A DNA stretch of 64,000 nt from Clostridiales bacterium Firm_08 (lineage in GTDB: Bacteria; Bacillota; Clostridia; Oscillospirales; QAKW01): positions 25,246 to 89,245 of the forward strand of contig LVAN01000007.1 of assembly GCA_001604045.1 (NCBI GenBank), given 5' to 3'. The position numbers and the translations under genes are program-made. A model generated the notes under the pieces. The model saw only the letters and a list, made by a program, of their open reading frames with translations, was not told the origin of the DNA and searched no databases. This document shows positions 51,796 to 61,757 of this stretch, piece after piece. The first letter of the stretch is position 1, and every line of letters starts with the position of its first letter.

Positions 51796-54719
51796 AGCGA
51801 CTCGGACTTGACGTCGGTTCCACCACCCTCAAATGCGCGCTTCTGGATGAGCAGGATCAACTTGTATTTTCCTGCTATCAGCGGCATTATTCCAAGATCG
51901 CCGGGACGATGACCGAAATGCTGACGGCGATCGATAAGGAATTTCCCGGCGAGACCGTCGCCGTCACGCTGTCCGGTTCCGCCGGTATGGGGCTGGCGGA
52001 CGCGCTGGACGTGCCTTTTGTACAGGAAGTCTACGCCGAACGGCTCGCCGTCAAAGCGCTCCAGCCGCGGACCGACGCCGTGATCGAACTCGGCGGGGAG
52101 GACGCCAAGATCCTCTTTCTGCGCGGCGGCTTTGAAATGCGGATGAACGGCACCTGCGCCGGCGGCACCGGCGCGTTCATCGATCAGATGGCGTCGCTGA
52201 TGCGGGTGACGCCGGATGAGGTCAACGACCTTGCCGCCCGCCACGAAAAAGTCTATACCATCGCCTCACGCTGCGGCGTGTTCGCCAAATCCGATATCCA
52301 GCCGCTGCTCAATCAGGGGGCGCGGAAGGAGGATATCTCCGCCGGCATTTTTTACGCCGTCGTCAATCAGACGATCGGAGGGCTTGCCCAGGGGAGGCAG
52401 ATCGGCGGCAACGTCCTGTATCTCGGCGGCCCGCTGACTTTCTTCTCCGAACTGCGGCGCAGTTTTGACGAGGTGCTGGGCGTCAAGGGCGTCTGCCCTG
52501 AAAACTCGCTGTATTACGTCGCGATCGGCGCCGCCTGCGCGGGCGTGGGCAGAGAGGAAACGCCGCTTTCCTTCGCGGCGCGGCTCGGTGCTCTGCCGCT
52601 TGTCGGACAGTATCAGAGCGCGCGGCCGCTGTTCCGCTCCGGGGAGGAGTACAAGGCGTTTCTGGAACGCCACGAGCGCGCCTCTCTCGGCACCAGAGAA
52701 CTTACCGCCCCGCGGGGCAAAATGTATCTCGGCGTCGACGCCGGTTCCACCACCGTCAAGGCGGTGCTGTGCGATGAGGCGGGCAATATATTCCGTCCTT
52801 ATTACGCGGGCAACAACGGCAATCCCGTCCCGCTGATCAAGTCGTATCTGGAAGGGATCTACCGGGATTTCCCCGATATCGAGATCGTTTCCTCCGCCGC
52901 CACCGGGTACGGCGAGGAGATCATCAAAAACGCCTTCGGGCTGGATATGGGCGTGGTGGAGACCATCGCGCACTATACGGCGGCGAAATATTTCAAAGAG
53001 GACGTCGATTTCATCCTTGATATCGGCGGGCAGGATATCAAATGCTTTCAGATCCGCGGCGGCGCGATCGACAATCTGTATCTCAACGAGGCCTGCTCCT
53101 CCGGGTGCGGCTCCTTTTTGCAGACGTTCGCGGGGGCGCTCGGCTATGACGCCGCCTCTTTCGCGCGTCTCGGGCGGTTCGCCGCCCATCCCGTCGACCT
53201 CGGCTCCCGGTGTACCGTCTTTATGAACAGCGCCGTCAAGCAGGCGCAGAAGGACGGCGCGTCGGTGGAGGATATCGCCGCGGGGCTTTCCATCAGCGTC
53301 GTCAAGAACGCGCTGTATAAAGTCATCCGCTGTGCCGATCCGGAAAGTCTCGGCAAAAACATCATCGTGCAGGGCGGCACCTTTCTCAACGACTGCGTCC
53401 TGCGCGCCTTTGAGCAGGAGATCGGACGGGACGTCATCCGTCCGAAATACGCGCCGCTGATGGGCGCGTACGGCGCGGCGCTGTACGCCGCCGCGCACGC
53501 CGGAAACGCGAAGGGCAAACTTGTGACGGCGCGGGAACTCGCGGCGTTCACCCATCACGTCAAAGCGGTGACCTGCAACGGCTGCGGCAATCACTGCTCG
53601 CTGACCGTCAACACCTTTTCCGGCGGCAGGCGCTTTATCGCCGGCAACCGGTGCGACCGCCCGCTCCACCTCGCGGACGAGAGCAAACACTATGATCTTT
53701 ACGAATACAAACTCGAACTGTTGGGACGGTACTGCAAAAACCGTATCGATCCGAAAAAAAAGACCGTCGGTCTGCCGCTCGGTCTGAATTTCTATGAACT
53801 TCTGCCGTTCTGGCACGCGTTTTTCGATACGCTGGGCTTTAACGTCATCGTTTCCCCGACCTCCGACCGTCAGACGTATCTGGACGGTCAGTACACCATC
53901 CCGTCGGATACCGCCTGCTATCCCGCCAAACTGATGCACGGCCACATCGAGGCGCTGCTGCGGGAAAAGCCGGACGCGATCTTTTACCCCGGCATGACCT
54001 ATAACGTGGATGAGAAAAAAGGGCAAAATCATTTCAACTGCCCGGTGGTCGCCTACTATCCGCAGGTGCTGAAGGGCAACGTGCGGGCGCTGGAGGATAC
54101 GATATTCATCTGTGATTTCGTCTCTCCCGCGCGGCGGTCGTTTTTCGAAAAGCGGATGCGGGAGATCCTGGGGCAGTATTTTCCGCCTTTCACAAAGCGG
54201 GAGATCCGCCGCGCGGCGAGAGCCGCCTATGCCGCCTATGCCGCGTATTTCGCCGATCTCAGGAAAAAGGCGGCGGAATACAGGGCGCTGGCGCAAAAGG
54301 AGGGACGCCCTGTCATCGTGCTGGCGGGGAGACCTTATCACGCCGATCCCGAGATCAATCACGGCATCCATACGCTGATCTGCAAACTCGGCGCCGTCGT
54401 GCTGACCGAGGACAGCGTCAGCCATCTTGTGAGGCCTTTCCGCGTCAACGTCCGCGACCAGTGGACCTATCACGCGCGGCTGTACGCCGCGGCGAAATAT
54501 GTCGCCAACGCCCCCAAAGAGGCGAAAATGAGTCTTGTGCAACTCGTCTCCTTCGGCTGCGGCGTGGACGCTGTCACCACCGATGAGGTCCGTTCCATCA
54601 TCGAGCGGACGGGCGGCATCTATACACAGATCAAGATCGACGAGATCTCCAACATCGGCGCGGTCAATATCCGCCTGCGCTCCCTTTTCGCCGCGCTGAA
54701 AGACAGAAACACGCGGTAA
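51792..54719 (+). CDS. Acyl-CoA dehydratase activase with tandem BadF/BcrAD ATPase domains and DUF2229
   Basis: 975 residues. Two ASKHA ATPase domains occur in tandem: the first starts LGLDVGSTTLKCALLDE and has NGTCAGGTGAFIDQMA; the second (about residue 310) starts LGVDAGSTTVKAVLCDE and has DIGGQDIKC, NEACSSGCGSFLQTFA. Cysteines in these segments ligate the bridging [4Fe-4S] cluster of HgdC-type activases. A DUF2229 region follows (TCNGCGNHCSLTVNTF ... CDRPLH ... FYPGMTYN). It uses ATP to inject electrons at low potential into a partner reductase or dehydratase. Translationally coupled to the upstream partner gene. Confidence 0.9.
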   Translation: MKRLGLDVGSTTLKCALLDEQDQLVFSCYQRHYSKIAGTMTEMLTAIDKEFPGETVAVTLSGSAGMGLADALDVPFVQEVYAERLAVKALQPRTDAVIELGGEDAKILFLRGGFEMRMNGTCAGGTGAFIDQMASLMRVTPDEVNDLAARHEKVYTIASRCGVFAKSDIQPLLNQGARKEDISAGIFYAVVNQTIGGLAQGRQIGGNVLYLGGPLTFFSELRRSFDEVLGVKGVCPENSLYYVAIGAACAGVGREETPLSFAARLGALPLVGQYQSARPLFRSGEEYKAFLERHERASLGTRELTAPRGKMYLGVDAGSTTVKAVLCDEAGNIFRPYYAGNNGNPVPLIKSYLEGIYRDFPDIEIVSSAATGYGEEIIKNAFGLDMGVVETIAHYTAAKYFKEDVDFILDIGGQDIKCFQIRGGAIDNLYLNEACSSGCGSFLQTFAGALGYDAASFARLGRFAAHPVDLGSRCTVFMNSAVKQAQKDGASVEDIAAGLSISVVKNALYKVIRCADPESLGKNIIVQGGTFLNDCVLRAFEQEIGRDVIRPKYAPLMGAYGAALYAAAHAGNAKGKLVTARELAAFTHHVKAVTCNGCGNHCSLTVNTFSGGRRFIAGNRCDRPLHLADESKHYDLYEYKLELLGRYCKNRIDPKKKTVGLPLGLNFYELLPFWHAFFDTLGFNVIVSPTSDRQTYLDGQYTIPSDTACYPAKLMHGHIEALLREKPDAIFYPGMTYNVDEKKGQNHFNCPVVAYYPQVLKGNVRALEDTIFICDFVSPARRSFFEKRMREILGQYFPPFTKREIRRAARAAYAAYAAYFADLRKKAAEYRALAQKEGRPVIVLAGRPYHADPEINHGIHTLICKLGAVVLTEDSVSHLVRPFRVNVRDQWTYHARLYAAAKYVANAPKEAKMSLVQLVSFGCGVDAVTTDEVRSIIERTGGIYTQIKIDEISNIGAVNIRLRSLFAALKDRNTR

Positions 54720-54734
54720 TTACACCCCAATATT

Positions 54735-54770
54735 AAAGATCCCCTTCGGTTTTGACCGAAGGGGATCTTT
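54735..54770 (+). terminator. Terminator after the activase gene
   Basis: AAAGATCCCCTTCGGT, TTTG loop, complement, ending in TTTT. Confidence 0.85.
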
Positions 54771-54809
54771 TAGCGATATCAAACTTTATAAATGAACATT
54801 TTTGATGTA

Positions 54810-54948
54810 GTTTTTCCCCGGTCAAAGACCGGGGAAAAACATCCTTGATTTGCGCAAGGTGCAACATCATTTGCCGCAAGGCAACATCATTTACGCGAAG
54901 CGTAACATCGTTTGCCCGTCAGGGCAACATCATTTGCCCGCAAGGGCG
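54810..54948. repeat. Variable-hairpin array 3 with GGTC hairpin
   Basis: GGTC hairpin (54810-54840), then ATCCTTGATT, then five hairpins (TTGCGC/GTGCAA, TTGCC/GGCAA, TTACGC/GCGTAA, TTGCCC/GGGCAA, TTGCCC/GGGC) separated by CATCATT or CATCGT. Stems differ between units while the spacer is constant. The array abuts the stop of the minus-strand tmcAL gene, so it may serve as its 3' end region. Confidence 0.75.
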
Positions 54949-54949
54949 G

Positions 54950-56080
54950 TCACTTGATAACGACCGGCGAGCGGTATTCCATCCCCTTGGCGCGGGGAGA
55001 GCGCAGGGCGAAGTTGAACGCGTCGGTGACGCGCGCGTCGGTGTCGAACGCCCGCCGCGCCGTCCCGGAAAGGTCTTTGACCGCCGCGGGTTTTATGAGC
55101 AGGGGAACGGACGGATCCATCCGCCGTAAAAGCGCCGCGCCGGTATCGTTCAGCCCCAGCACCCGCAGATAGGGGAGATCGCCCGTGAAAGGCGGGAGGT
55201 CGAGATAGGTCCGCAGCACCGCGCGGCGGATCATCGAGTGTGTAAAGCATTTTGACTTTGCAGTATCGTAAACGTCAGTGAGGAGGCTTTTTGTCTCAAA
55301 CGCCTCCGCGAGCCGCGCGCCCAGACCGTCGGGATACAGCGAAAGCCACTCGTCCCGCGTCTTGCGCCGCAGCGCCGATGTGATCATAAGGTCGAAACGC
55401 CTGGGATCCAGCACCGCGCCCTCGTCGATCGCCGATTTGTACAGCGGATGGACGGCGGACGGCGTAAAGCGGGGATAGTCCGCGAGATGCCGCCGCAGGT
55501 ATGACGCGTCGGCGAAATCGCCCGTCGGGCGGCCGCTGTCGTGCGCCGCGCCGACGCGGCGCAGGGCAAAGAGGTCGAATTTCGTGTTCGCTTTGATGTA
55601 CTCGAACGCGAGCAGATTGTTGGGAAGGTCCAGCGCCGTCCAATGTTCCGGCGACAGCGTTTTGTATGCCTCTCTCATCGCGGCGGCGGGGGACGCCCCT
55701 TCGTCCAGCGCCTTGCGGGTCAACGCTTGCACCTGATCCTCGGGAAACGTCGCGAGCTCTTTCAGGATCTCGAGGTTGTCCTCCTCCATCCCGAAGCACA
55801 GCCTGCCGTCAAGCCCGGTCGCGTTCGCGGCGGCGAGCGCTCCCCGCGCGAAATCCATCGCGCTGCCGCAGGCGGCTCCCGCGGGCAGTTCCAGTACAAG
55901 GTCCGCGCCGCAGGACAGCGCCGCCCGCGCCCGCGTCCATTTGTCCATACAGGCAAACGCCCCGCGCTGGGTCACGTGACCGCTCATAACGCACACGACG
56001 GGCGCCTCTCCGACGGCGTTCAGCAGGTAATGATGTCCGTTATGAAGGGGATTGAGTTCACAAATGATAAAATTGACCAA
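54950..56080 (-). CDS. tmcAL: tRNA(Met) cytidine acetate ligase
   Basis: Acetylates the wobble cytidine of elongator tRNA-Met using ATP and acetate. 376 residues. The nucleotidyltransferase motif HNGHHYLL (HxGH) is at residues 13-20, and SGHVTQRGAFACMDKWTRARAALSCGADLVLELP follows as in TmcAL. The C-terminal helical domain is present. TTG 56080 is the start; the ribosome site is weak. Formerly annotated as nucleotidyltransferase YlbM. It is divergent from ackA, so acetate metabolism genes share a promoter region. Confidence 0.92.
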   Translation of the reverse strand: MVNFIICELNPLHNGHHYLLNAVGEAPVVCVMSGHVTQRGAFACMDKWTRARAALSCGADLVLELPAGAACGSAMDFARGALAAANATGLDGRLCFGMEEDNLEILKELATFPEDQVQALTRKALDEGASPAAAMREAYKTLSPEHWTALDLPNNLLAFEYIKANTKFDLFALRRVGAAHDSGRPTGDFADASYLRRHLADYPRFTPSAVHPLYKSAIDEGAVLDPRRFDLMITSALRRKTRDEWLSLYPDGLGARLAEAFETKSLLTDVYDTAKSKCFTHSMIRRAVLRTYLDLPPFTGDLPYLRVLGLNDTGAALLRRMDPSVPLLIKPAAVKDLSGTARRAFDTDARVTDAFNFALRSPRAKGMEYRSPVVIK

Positions 56081-56128
56081 TTTTGTTCACTTCTTTACAA
56101 AGTTTTTTTACTTTTTTCAAAAAAAATC

Positions 56129-56157
56129 TTGAAACTTGTCTGTTAGTATTATATAAT
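56129..56157 (+). promoter_or_regulatory. Promoter of ackA
   Basis: -35 TTGAAA (56129-56134), 17-base spacer, perfect -10 TATAAT (56152-56157). Confidence 0.85.
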
Positions 56158-56212
56158 AAAAAAAGAATTTTGGAAAGAGGAATTTTATTTTTTTCAGGAG
56201 GAAGGGCATTTT

Positions 56213-57409
56213 ATGAAAATTCTGGTCGTGAATGCCGGAAGTTCATCGCTGAAATATCAGTTGATCGATATGGACGACAGAAGCGTAATGGCAAAGGGTC
56301 AGTGCGAGAGGATCACGGTAGACGGACACTTCAAGCACGCCGCGGGAGACAAACAGACAGAGTTCGACATCGCGCTCCCGGATCACAAGGTCGCCATCGA
56401 GCTGGTATTGAAATATCTCACAGACGCTGAGTACGGCGTGATCGGGGATATGTCCGAGATCGCGGCGGTGGGACACCGCATCGTCAACGGCGGCGAGGTG
56501 TTCCCGGAAAGTTGTATTATGGATGAGGAAAAGATCCGTAAGCTGGAGGCGCTCACCGAGTTCGCGCCGCTGCACAATCCGCCAGCGGTCACCGGCATCC
56601 GCGCCTGCATCGAGGTGATGGGGGAGAACGTCCCGCAGATCTGCGTGTTCGACACATCTTTCCATCAGACGATGCCGAAGGAAGCGAGCGTTTACGCTAT
56701 TCCTTATAAATATTATACGGATTACGGCATCCGCCGTTTCGGCGCCCACGGCACCAGCCACAAATACGTGGCGGGCGAGTGCGCCAGACTGATGGGCAAG
56801 GATCCGAAGGATCTTAAGATCGTCACCTGCCATCTTGGCAACGGTTCCTCCATCACGGCGGTGGACGGCGGAAAATGTATCGACACTTCGATGGGCTTTA
56901 CGCCGCTTGCCGGTCTTTTGATGGGCACGCGCTGCGGCGATATCGACCCGGCGATCCTGCCCTTTATTATGCAGAAGGACAACATTCCCGTTGAGGAGAT
57001 CGGCGATTTTCTCAACAAGAAATGCGGCGTGCTGGGGCTGAGCGGCGTTTCCAGTGATTTCCGTGATCTGGAAGCCGCGGCAAAGGAAGGCAACGAGCGC
57101 GCGGCGCTGGCACTCAATATGTTCAACTATCAGGTCAAAAAGTTCATCGGCGCCTATATGGCGGCGATGGGCGGACTGGACGCTATCGTGTTCACCGCCG
57201 GCATCGGGGAGAACAACGCGGTGATGCGGAAACAGATCTGCGAGGAGCTTTCTTTCCTCGGCATCGAGGTCGACGATGCGAAAAATGCCGAGCGCGGCAA
57301 GGCGCAGGAGATCACAAAGCCTACGAGCCGGGTACACGTGTTCGTTATCCCGACCAACGAGGAACTTGCCATCGCGCTGGATACAGAGTATCTTGTGCGG
57401 AACGCATAA
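56213..57409 (+). CDS. ackA: Acetate kinase
   Basis: Converts acetyl phosphate and ADP to acetate and ATP, the energy-yielding end of acetate fermentation. 398 residues. Motifs: LVVNAGSSSLKYQL at the start, VGHRIVNGGE (about residue 90), FDTSFHQTMP, RFGAHGTSHKYV, CHLGNGSSITAV, MGFTPLAGLLMGTRCGDIDP, and FTAGIGENNAVMR. CAGGAGGAAGG precedes ATG. No pta gene is next to it. Confidence 0.98.
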   Translation: MKILVVNAGSSSLKYQLIDMDDRSVMAKGQCERITVDGHFKHAAGDKQTEFDIALPDHKVAIELVLKYLTDAEYGVIGDMSEIAAVGHRIVNGGEVFPESCIMDEEKIRKLEALTEFAPLHNPPAVTGIRACIEVMGENVPQICVFDTSFHQTMPKEASVYAIPYKYYTDYGIRRFGAHGTSHKYVAGECARLMGKDPKDLKIVTCHLGNGSSITAVDGGKCIDTSMGFTPLAGLLMGTRCGDIDPAILPFIMQKDNIPVEEIGDFLNKKCGVLGLSGVSSDFRDLEAAAKEGNERAALALNMFNYQVKKFIGAYMAAMGGLDAIVFTAGIGENNAVMRKQICEELSFLGIEVDDAKNAERGKAQEITKPTSRVHVFVIPTNEELAIALDTEYLVRNA

Positions 57410-57450
57410 CAGTTTATATTTTTACATTTAAAAAAGGTGGTGCAGTGGAA

Positions 57451-60400
57451 ATGAAAAGAAATTTTCCTTCCAGAATCGTATGTATGGTGTGCGCGGTGAT
57501 CCTCGCGTTTTCGATGATCCCCGTGTACTTCGTCGCGCAGGCGGGCGGTAGCAGCTCGCAGTATATTTTCCAGCCTGACTGCGACATTTCGGTCATGACC
57601 TTCAATGTCCTTGATTATGAGACCACAGGTGAGTACCAGTCTTCGGCGACGCGTTTCAACTATATCGTGGATACCATCAACACCTATTCGCCCGATCTCA
57701 TCGGTATCCAGGAAGCGGCTATGGACACGGATTTCAATTGGGTGACGCAGCTGCAATCGTCGCTGGGCGGCACCTATGCGAGCCGCGCGCTGAGGGATGA
57801 TAATTCCAGTTACCCAATGACTATCGCCAGCGGGTTGATGATCTTCTGGAAAAAGAGCCGGTTCAGCCGGGTATCCAGCGGCGCGGCGCAGTACACCGGT
57901 ATCGAGGCGTATGTGAACGGCCAGTACATGTCGGACGCCAGCCGGTATTATCAGTACGTCAAGCTGTACGATAGCCAGAAGGACATAAACTTCTATATGT
58001 TCAACACCCACCTTGCCATCTCCGCTGTTTTGATGGACGGCGATCCGTCAACGACCACTGATGACGAACGGCTCATGGGCTATAAACACAAAACACTGCA
58101 GATCAAGCAGCTTGTCGCGAGAATGAAATCACTTTCGCAGAATATGCCCTGCTTTGCCACCGGCGACTATAACTGTACTTTCGACGCGTCCGATCCCGAC
58201 CCGACGTCGGAGACCGCGATGCTGACGCTGATGGGTTACAATACGCCCTTCAAGTCTGCCGGCGAGATCGCGAAATATAACTTTCCGGTTTCCTATACCA
58301 CTACTATTGACCACTGTTTTGTCAATGAGAAATACGTCGAGGTACTGGCGCGCGACTTTGTCTATCGCGACTACAACGGCCAACAGCCGAGCGACCACCG
58401 CGCCGTTATGAATTATATGAATTATACTCCCCTCGCCACCTTCGGTGAAAACGTCACGTATAACGCCGCGGAAAAGACCGCCACCGCCACGACCGACGGG
58501 ACCAGCTTCGCGCTGCCGATCTCGCTGACGCCCACCGGATTTACCACCAAGATCTACAACGCCGCGGGCAGCGTGGTGACCTCACCGCTGACCTTGACGG
58601 CGCCCAATAACCATTTTACTATAAAATTTACAAACAGTAATCTTACTAACAATTCCTCTACGGTATACAGTTCCATTGACGTCAACATCCGCACCACGGC
58701 GTTCGAAACGCCGGGCGCCATTTCCTGCGAGAACGCGGAGAGCGCCTGGTATGACGCGGAGAATGAGGCGTATCATATCGCCGTCGCGAGCGGCGTGACG
58801 AGCGTTTCGCCTGTCATCACCGGCGGATCTCTTTATAAGAACGCCGCCGGCACGACCGCGCAGAGCACGCCCGTCAGCACTTCCGCCGGCCGCAAGACGC
58901 TGTACGTCAAGATCGGCACCACCGTCTATCCGCTGTACATTGACCGCGAGCAGCTTGCCGCGGCGGGTACCGGCACACTGTATGTTGACTCCGGACTTAC
59001 CGGACTTCCCAACGGAAGCGTCGGCTCTTACCACGACCGTGACGGCATACGGCTCGTCACCGTCGGCACCAACGGATTTGCCACGCTGGCCGCGGCGAAT
59101 TCCAAGGCGTCCACCAACTACTCTATTTACGTCGCGCCCGGCATTTACCGGGAGGGTGTGTCGATCTACGCGAACAAAAAGTTAAAATGGTACGGCAACA
59201 ACCGCGACGTATCTCCCATCACGCGCGGCTCCAGCATCTGGACGCTGAACACGAGCCGGCTGGAGGAGACCATCCTTAAAGATGTGAATTTCACAGTCAC
59301 CATCAGCTCCAGCGCCACGGAAGGCTCCGTCGATATCCACGGCTTTTCCGTTGTCGGCACGACGGAGAGAGGTCCGATCTATAGCGGTTTCGGCAACTCC
59401 GCCACCCTTGGCACCCGCCATTGCACCTTCAATATTTCAAAGAATATTCTGGCGGGCGGCGCCACCAATACCACCAACGGCTCGGCCCTGTGGTTCAACA
59501 CCAACAGCCTGAAGGACGGAAGGATCTGTGACAACTATATCGGACCGACCGACGAGTATTATTCGACTATTTTTCGCGCGACAACGACCCGCAACAGTAA
59601 CGGGCTGGTCTTTGACAACAATTTCTTTTTCAAGTCTTCGTACTGTTATGTCAACAGCGAACCGACCAACCTCTCTGTCGATGCCGGTTATGTAAACGTC
59701 ACGTTCTCCTATAACCGCTTTGATGAATGCGGCGGCGTTTACACTTACCCCGGACGTGTTACTTCAGAGACTACGGGAAATATACGGATCCTCTACAATG
59801 AGTTTTACCGTTGCGGTTATGTCGGTGATACCTATGTCGTCGGAACCATTATTTCTCAATCCTCCGCTGAAGGCGCGACGCCGACTGATTACAGCAAGGT
59901 CTCCCTTACCGTTTTCGGCAATTTGTTCAAGTATTGCAGCCGCGGCATCGGCATCAGCCGCGGGTTGGAGACCGTAATAACCGAGAACGCGACTAAAATG
60001 TCCGTTAACGTAAACAACAACCGGTTTATCTATCCCAATATGAGGCGCTCTGACAGGGATATCCGGATCGTCGGATATATGGGAAGCGCGGCAAACGTTT
60101 ATAACGTATCTCTGTCCGCGTGGAAATTCAATTACAACTATTTCCTTTCTCAGGGTGTTGTCACGACGAGCGTGCCCGCCGATCATATTTACGATATGGT
60201 CGAAGATGAGGACGGCACGATCCATCACTATGGCAAGAGCATCACGTCAACGCCTTACTTTACCAATCAGGCGCTCTCTACACTGAACAGCGGATCGCTT
60301 TCCACGCTTTCCGGTATCTCCGCTTCCGGCAATTCCTACGTCTATGACGGTACGGAAAAGAGCGCGGTCGTCACCGCGCCGTCCGGCAGTGTCATTTCTT

Positions 60401-61734
60401 ACAGCGTGAACGGCGGACCGTATTCCTCCATCGCGCCTTACCTCACCGACGTCGGCAGTGTTTCCTACAATTATAAAGTAGAGAAAGCGGGCTACAAAGC
60501 GGCGACCGGTTCCGGCACGCTGACCGTCACCCCCGCCACGATCACCGGCATCACGATGGAAGACAGTACCGTTACCTATAACGGCAAAGCGAAATCCCTC
60601 AAACTGACCGGCAAACTGTCCACCGATACCGTCACCTATTCCTGCGGCGGCACCGACTATGACGCGATGCCGAGCTTTATCGACGCCGGCGTCTATAACA
60701 TTAGTGCGACCGTCAACCGCACTAACTACAACCCGCTGGTGCTGAACGCCAAGCTTACCATCGAAGGCGCCGCCATCACAGGTATCACCCTGGCGGACGG
60801 CACGAAAAAGTACACCGGCGAGGATCTGATGATCGCGCCGAAAGGGACCAAGGCGGGCGACGTCGTCACCTATTCCTCCGACGGCGTCAACTTCGCCGAG
60901 ACGTCCGGCATCCGCAATGTCGGCACGCACACGCTGTACGCCAAGGTCAGCCGTACAAACTATCAGGATCTGATCGTGAGCAGCACGCTCACCGTCACGC
61001 CGGGCGACCTTGAAAAGAGCGCCTTCTACGTCCTGGGGTACCACGGTATCGCGGACGGAAGCAACCATACCGTTACGCTGTACGGAAAACAGACGGGAGA
61101 CGTGATCACGTATTCCACCGACGGTGAGACCTTCGGCACCACCGTTCCGAAGTTCTCCGCGGTCGGCGAGCATACCGTATACGTCAAACTGGAGCGTCCG
61201 AACTATGAGCCCGTCGTCGCGAGCGCCAAGGTCTGCCTGTCCCGCGCGCTGTCAACGCCGCTGTTTGCTCTGACGCAGGCAGATTATATGATGACAGATG
61301 CCGAAGGCTACGTCGGACGGAAAGCTCTCACCTTTACCTACCTGCTGGCGGGAACCGGCGCGTTCTACTCGACGGCTTCCGACGTCAAGGTGCTGAGCTA
61401 CGGCTTGCTGTATTCTCCCAGCACCGACGATCTGTCCTGCTACGTCTACAACGCGCAGCACCAGACTTCCAACAGCGAGTACGGCGCTACCGTCAGAGAG
61501 TATCCGTATCGCTCGTCGGAGGAAGGCCTGCTGAAGCTGACCAGCAGCTTCACCATCAGATTTACCGGGATCAAGGAAAACAAATCCCGCGCGGTCGTTG
61601 CCTATATCCGTTATGAGCTGGATGGAGTCCTCTACGAGGAGTTCAGCACGCTCGACGCCACTACCACGGTCGTGGACGGCTACATCAACGGCATTGGCCC
61701 GACGATCGTTTCAAACGACGGACTGGATGACTGA
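57451..61734 (+). CDS. Large secreted protein: endonuclease/exonuclease/phosphatase domain, beta-helix and MBG-like repeats
   Basis: 1427 residues. A signal peptide (MKRNFPSRIVCMVCAVILAF, cleavage near residue 30) leads to an EEP-fold catalytic domain (about 45-325) with all expected motifs: MTFNVLDYE, LIGIQEAAMD, ATGDYNCTF, TIDHCFV and PSDHRAVMNY. It may cut nucleic acids or phosphoesters. A middle region (about 510-950) looks like a right-handed beta-helix, starting GTLYVDSGLTGLPNG. About four MBG-like repeats follow (960-1260; each with ITGI, YNGKA and VTYS patterns), and a unique beta-rich tail. There is no LPXTG or membrane anchor, so it is released or bound by repeats. ATG 57451 is 8 bases from AAAGGTGGTG. 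Confidence 0.8.
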   Translation: MKRNFPSRIVCMVCAVILAFSMIPVYFVAQAGGSSSQYIFQPDCDISVMTFNVLDYETTGEYQSSATRFNYIVDTINTYSPDLIGIQEAAMDTDFNWVTQLQSSLGGTYASRALRDDNSSYPMTIASGLMIFWKKSRFSRVSSGAAQYTGIEAYVNGQYMSDASRYYQYVKLYDSQKDINFYMFNTHLAISAVLMDGDPSTTTDDERLMGYKHKTLQIKQLVARMKSLSQNMPCFATGDYNCTFDASDPDPTSETAMLTLMGYNTPFKSAGEIAKYNFPVSYTTTIDHCFVNEKYVEVLARDFVYRDYNGQQPSDHRAVMNYMNYTPLATFGENVTYNAAEKTATATTDGTSFALPISLTPTGFTTKIYNAAGSVVTSPLTLTAPNNHFTIKFTNSNLTNNSSTVYSSIDVNIRTTAFETPGAISCENAESAWYDAENEAYHIAVASGVTSVSPVITGGSLYKNAAGTTAQSTPVSTSAGRKTLYVKIGTTVYPLYIDREQLAAAGTGTLYVDSGLTGLPNGSVGSYHDRDGIRLVTVGTNGFATLAAANSKASTNYSIYVAPGIYREGVSIYANKKLKWYGNNRDVSPITRGSSIWTLNTSRLEETILKDVNFTVTISSSATEGSVDIHGFSVVGTTERGPIYSGFGNSATLGTRHCTFNISKNILAGGATNTTNGSALWFNTNSLKDGRICDNYIGPTDEYYSTIFRATTTRNSNGLVFDNNFFFKSSYCYVNSEPTNLSVDAGYVNVTFSYNRFDECGGVYTYPGRVTSETTGNIRILYNEFYRCGYVGDTYVVGTIISQSSAEGATPTDYSKVSLTVFGNLFKYCSRGIGISRGLETVITENATKMSVNVNNNRFIYPNMRRSDRDIRIVGYMGSAANVYNVSLSAWKFNYNYFLSQGVVTTSVPADHIYDMVEDEDGTIHHYGKSITSTPYFTNQALSTLNSGSLSTLSGISASGNSYVYDGTEKSAVVTAPSGSVISYSVNGGPYSSIAPYLTDVGSVSYNYKVEKAGYKAATGSGTLTVTPATITGITMEDSTVTYNGKAKSLKLTGKLSTDTVTYSCGGTDYDAMPSFIDAGVYNISATVNRTNYNPLVLNAKLTIEGAAITGITLADGTKKYTGEDLMIAPKGTKAGDVVTYSSDGVNFAETSGIRNVGTHTLYAKVSRTNYQDLIVSSTLTVTPGDLEKSAFYVLGYHGIADGSNHTVTLYGKQTGDVITYSTDGETFGTTVPKFSAVGEHTVYVKLERPNYEPVVASAKVCLSRALSTPLFALTQADYMMTDAEGYVGRKALTFTYLLAGTGAFYSTASDVKVLSYGLLYSPSTDDLSCYVYNAQHQTSNSEYGATVREYPYRSSEEGLLKLTSSFTIRFTGIKENKSRAVVAYIRYELDGVLYEEFSTLDATTTVVDGYINGIGPTIVSNDGLDD

Positions 61735-61757
61735 TCCGGCAGATAGTCTATAATCAA

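Noticed and set aside
52266..54542. 758-codon minus-strand frame opposite the activase gene
   Set aside because: Shadow of the recognised activase; no start signal and no family motifs.
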